This document shows positions 5,278-5,405 of a DNA stretch of 5,405 nucleotides, piece by piece (position 1 is the stretch's first letter; each line of letters opens with the position of its first letter). The DNA comes from Pyramidobacter sp. Lineage in GTDB: Bacteria > Synergistota > Synergistia > Synergistales > Dethiosulfovibrionaceae. The notes beneath the pieces are model-generated. The model worked only from the letters and a program-made list of their open reading frames with translations. It searched no databases and was not told where the DNA came from. The stretch lies in assembly GCA_016286835.1 (NCBI GenBank), contig JAEEUD010000140.1, positions 1 through 5,405 of the forward strand. Direction: 5' to 3'. Both the position numbers and the translations under genes were made by a program.

Positions 5278-5312
5278 CGGCGTGCCGCGCTTTGCGCGCG
5301 GGGGAAACGCCG
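5278..5312 (+). other. Stem-loop at the 5' end of the alcohol dehydrogenase leader
   Basis: An outer helix CGGCGT (5278-5283) / ACGCCG (5307-5312) encloses an inner helix CCGCGC (5285-5290) / GCGCGG (5296-5301) with a five-base loop. It would begin at or next to the predicted +1. It has no T-tract after it on the plus strand, so it is not a terminator; it may stabilise the mRNA or be a DNA-binding site. The gene's AAGGAG (5327-5332) lies outside it and stays accessible. Confidence 0.5.
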
Positions 5313-5342
5313 AAAAACGACTGTTTAAGGAGCGATCATTCC

Positions 5343-5405
5343 ATGCTGCAAGCCAATTTCCCCGCCAAGATCGTCTACGGTGAGAACTCTCTCGAGTTCC
5401 TTTCC
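5343..5405 (+). CDS. N-terminus of a probable iron-containing alcohol dehydrogenase (3' end outside window)
   Basis: An ATG preceded by AAGGAG (5327-5332, 10 bases upstream) opens a frame of 21 codons that runs off the window: M-L-Q-A-N-F-P-A-K-I-V-Y-G-E-N-S-L-E-F-L-S. The pattern F-x-x-K-I-x-x-G-E-x-S-L-x-x-L is the usual first strand and helix of group III, iron-dependent alcohol dehydrogenases, which reduce aldehydes to alcohols with NAD(P)H. The metal-binding histidines lie far downstream and cannot be checked. Its divergent neighbour is a CoA-acylating aldehyde dehydrogenase, a common metabolic partner, which supports the call. The substrate could be acetaldehyde, sulfoacetaldehyde or another short aldehyde. 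Confidence 0.65.
   Translation, partial: MLQANFPAKIVYGENSLEFLS

Larger units (their letters stand above)
5125..5319. repeat. CGTTTTTC/GAAAAACG octamers around the alcohol dehydrogenase promoter
   Basis: CGTTTTTC occurs at 5125-5132 and 5135-5142 as a 10-bp tandem pair, and as its reverse complement GAAAAACG at 5256-5263 and 5312-5319. The last two share a longer context (CGAAAAACGGCT at 5255, CGAAAAACGACT at 5311; 11 of 12 identical). One inverted copy lies in the spacer between the -35 and -10 boxes, the other in the leader, and the tandem pair about 140-150 bases upstream of the start. This is the geometry expected of a repressor with an auxiliary upstream site. No regulator is identified. 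Confidence 0.5.
4865..5342. other. 478-bp divergent intergenic region
   Basis: No supported gene lies in this stretch. It holds the minus-strand promoter of the aldehyde dehydrogenase (4935-4962), the plus-strand promoter of the alcohol dehydrogenase (5243-5271), six same-strand CTATC motifs, four CGTTTTTC/GAAAAACG octamers, one DnaA-box sequence and a leader hairpin (5278-5312). The length and the density of repeated short motifs suggest regulated divergent expression. Confidence 0.75.

Overview
The window looks like ordinary chromosomal DNA from a GC-rich (roughly 55-60% by eye), strictly heterotrophic bacterium. An anaerobic amino-acid fermenter, for example a member of the Synergistota, fits the gene set: a GltS-type carrier, an HMG-CoA lyase, and a CoA-acylating aldehyde dehydrogenase beside an iron alcohol dehydrogenase. 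That placement is an impression, not something the sequence proves. I see no phage, insertion sequence, CRISPR array, tRNA or rRNA.

Layout, left to right. (1) 3-98 (+): the last 31 codons of a gene that resembles the C-terminus of an MscS-type mechanosensitive channel, closed by a strong hairpin terminator (116-165). (2) 307-765 (+): a small exported protein with a signal peptide, a Pro/His/Tyr-rich low-complexity stretch and a C-terminal His/Cys module of the H-x3-C...C-x2-C type. It has its own good promoter (209-236). It ends at a second hairpin (789-840) that is nearly identical in sequence, loop included, to the first. (3) 863-1822 (-): HMG-CoA lyase family protein, convergent with gene 2 and sharing its terminator, with an extended -10 promoter and a cluster of GTGAAA half-sites just upstream. 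(4) 1953-3269 (-): sodium/glutamate-symporter (GltS/ESS) family carrier. (5) 3422-4864 (-): CoA-acylating aldehyde dehydrogenase, followed by a minus-strand terminator (3328-3378). (6) 4865-5342: a 478-base divergent intergenic region holding promoters for both flanking genes, repeated short motifs and an isolated DnaA-box sequence. (7) 5343-5405 (+): the first 21 codons of a probable iron-containing alcohol dehydrogenase, cut by the window edge.

The divergent dehydrogenases suggest an acyl-CoA/aldehyde/alcohol interconversion module. The aldehyde dehydrogenase resembles the AdhE N-terminal domain and, as far as I recall, the acylating sulfoacetaldehyde dehydrogenases, so C2 or sulfonated C2 aldehydes are candidate substrates. 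The carrier and HMG-CoA lyase lie on the same strand downstream, but the lyase has its own promoter and the aldehyde dehydrogenase has a terminator, so I do not infer one tight operon.

I did not find a clearly new biological system. The parts most worth a second look are the twin hairpins around the exported Cys/His protein, and the repeated GAAAAACG and CTATC motifs in the divergent intergenic region.
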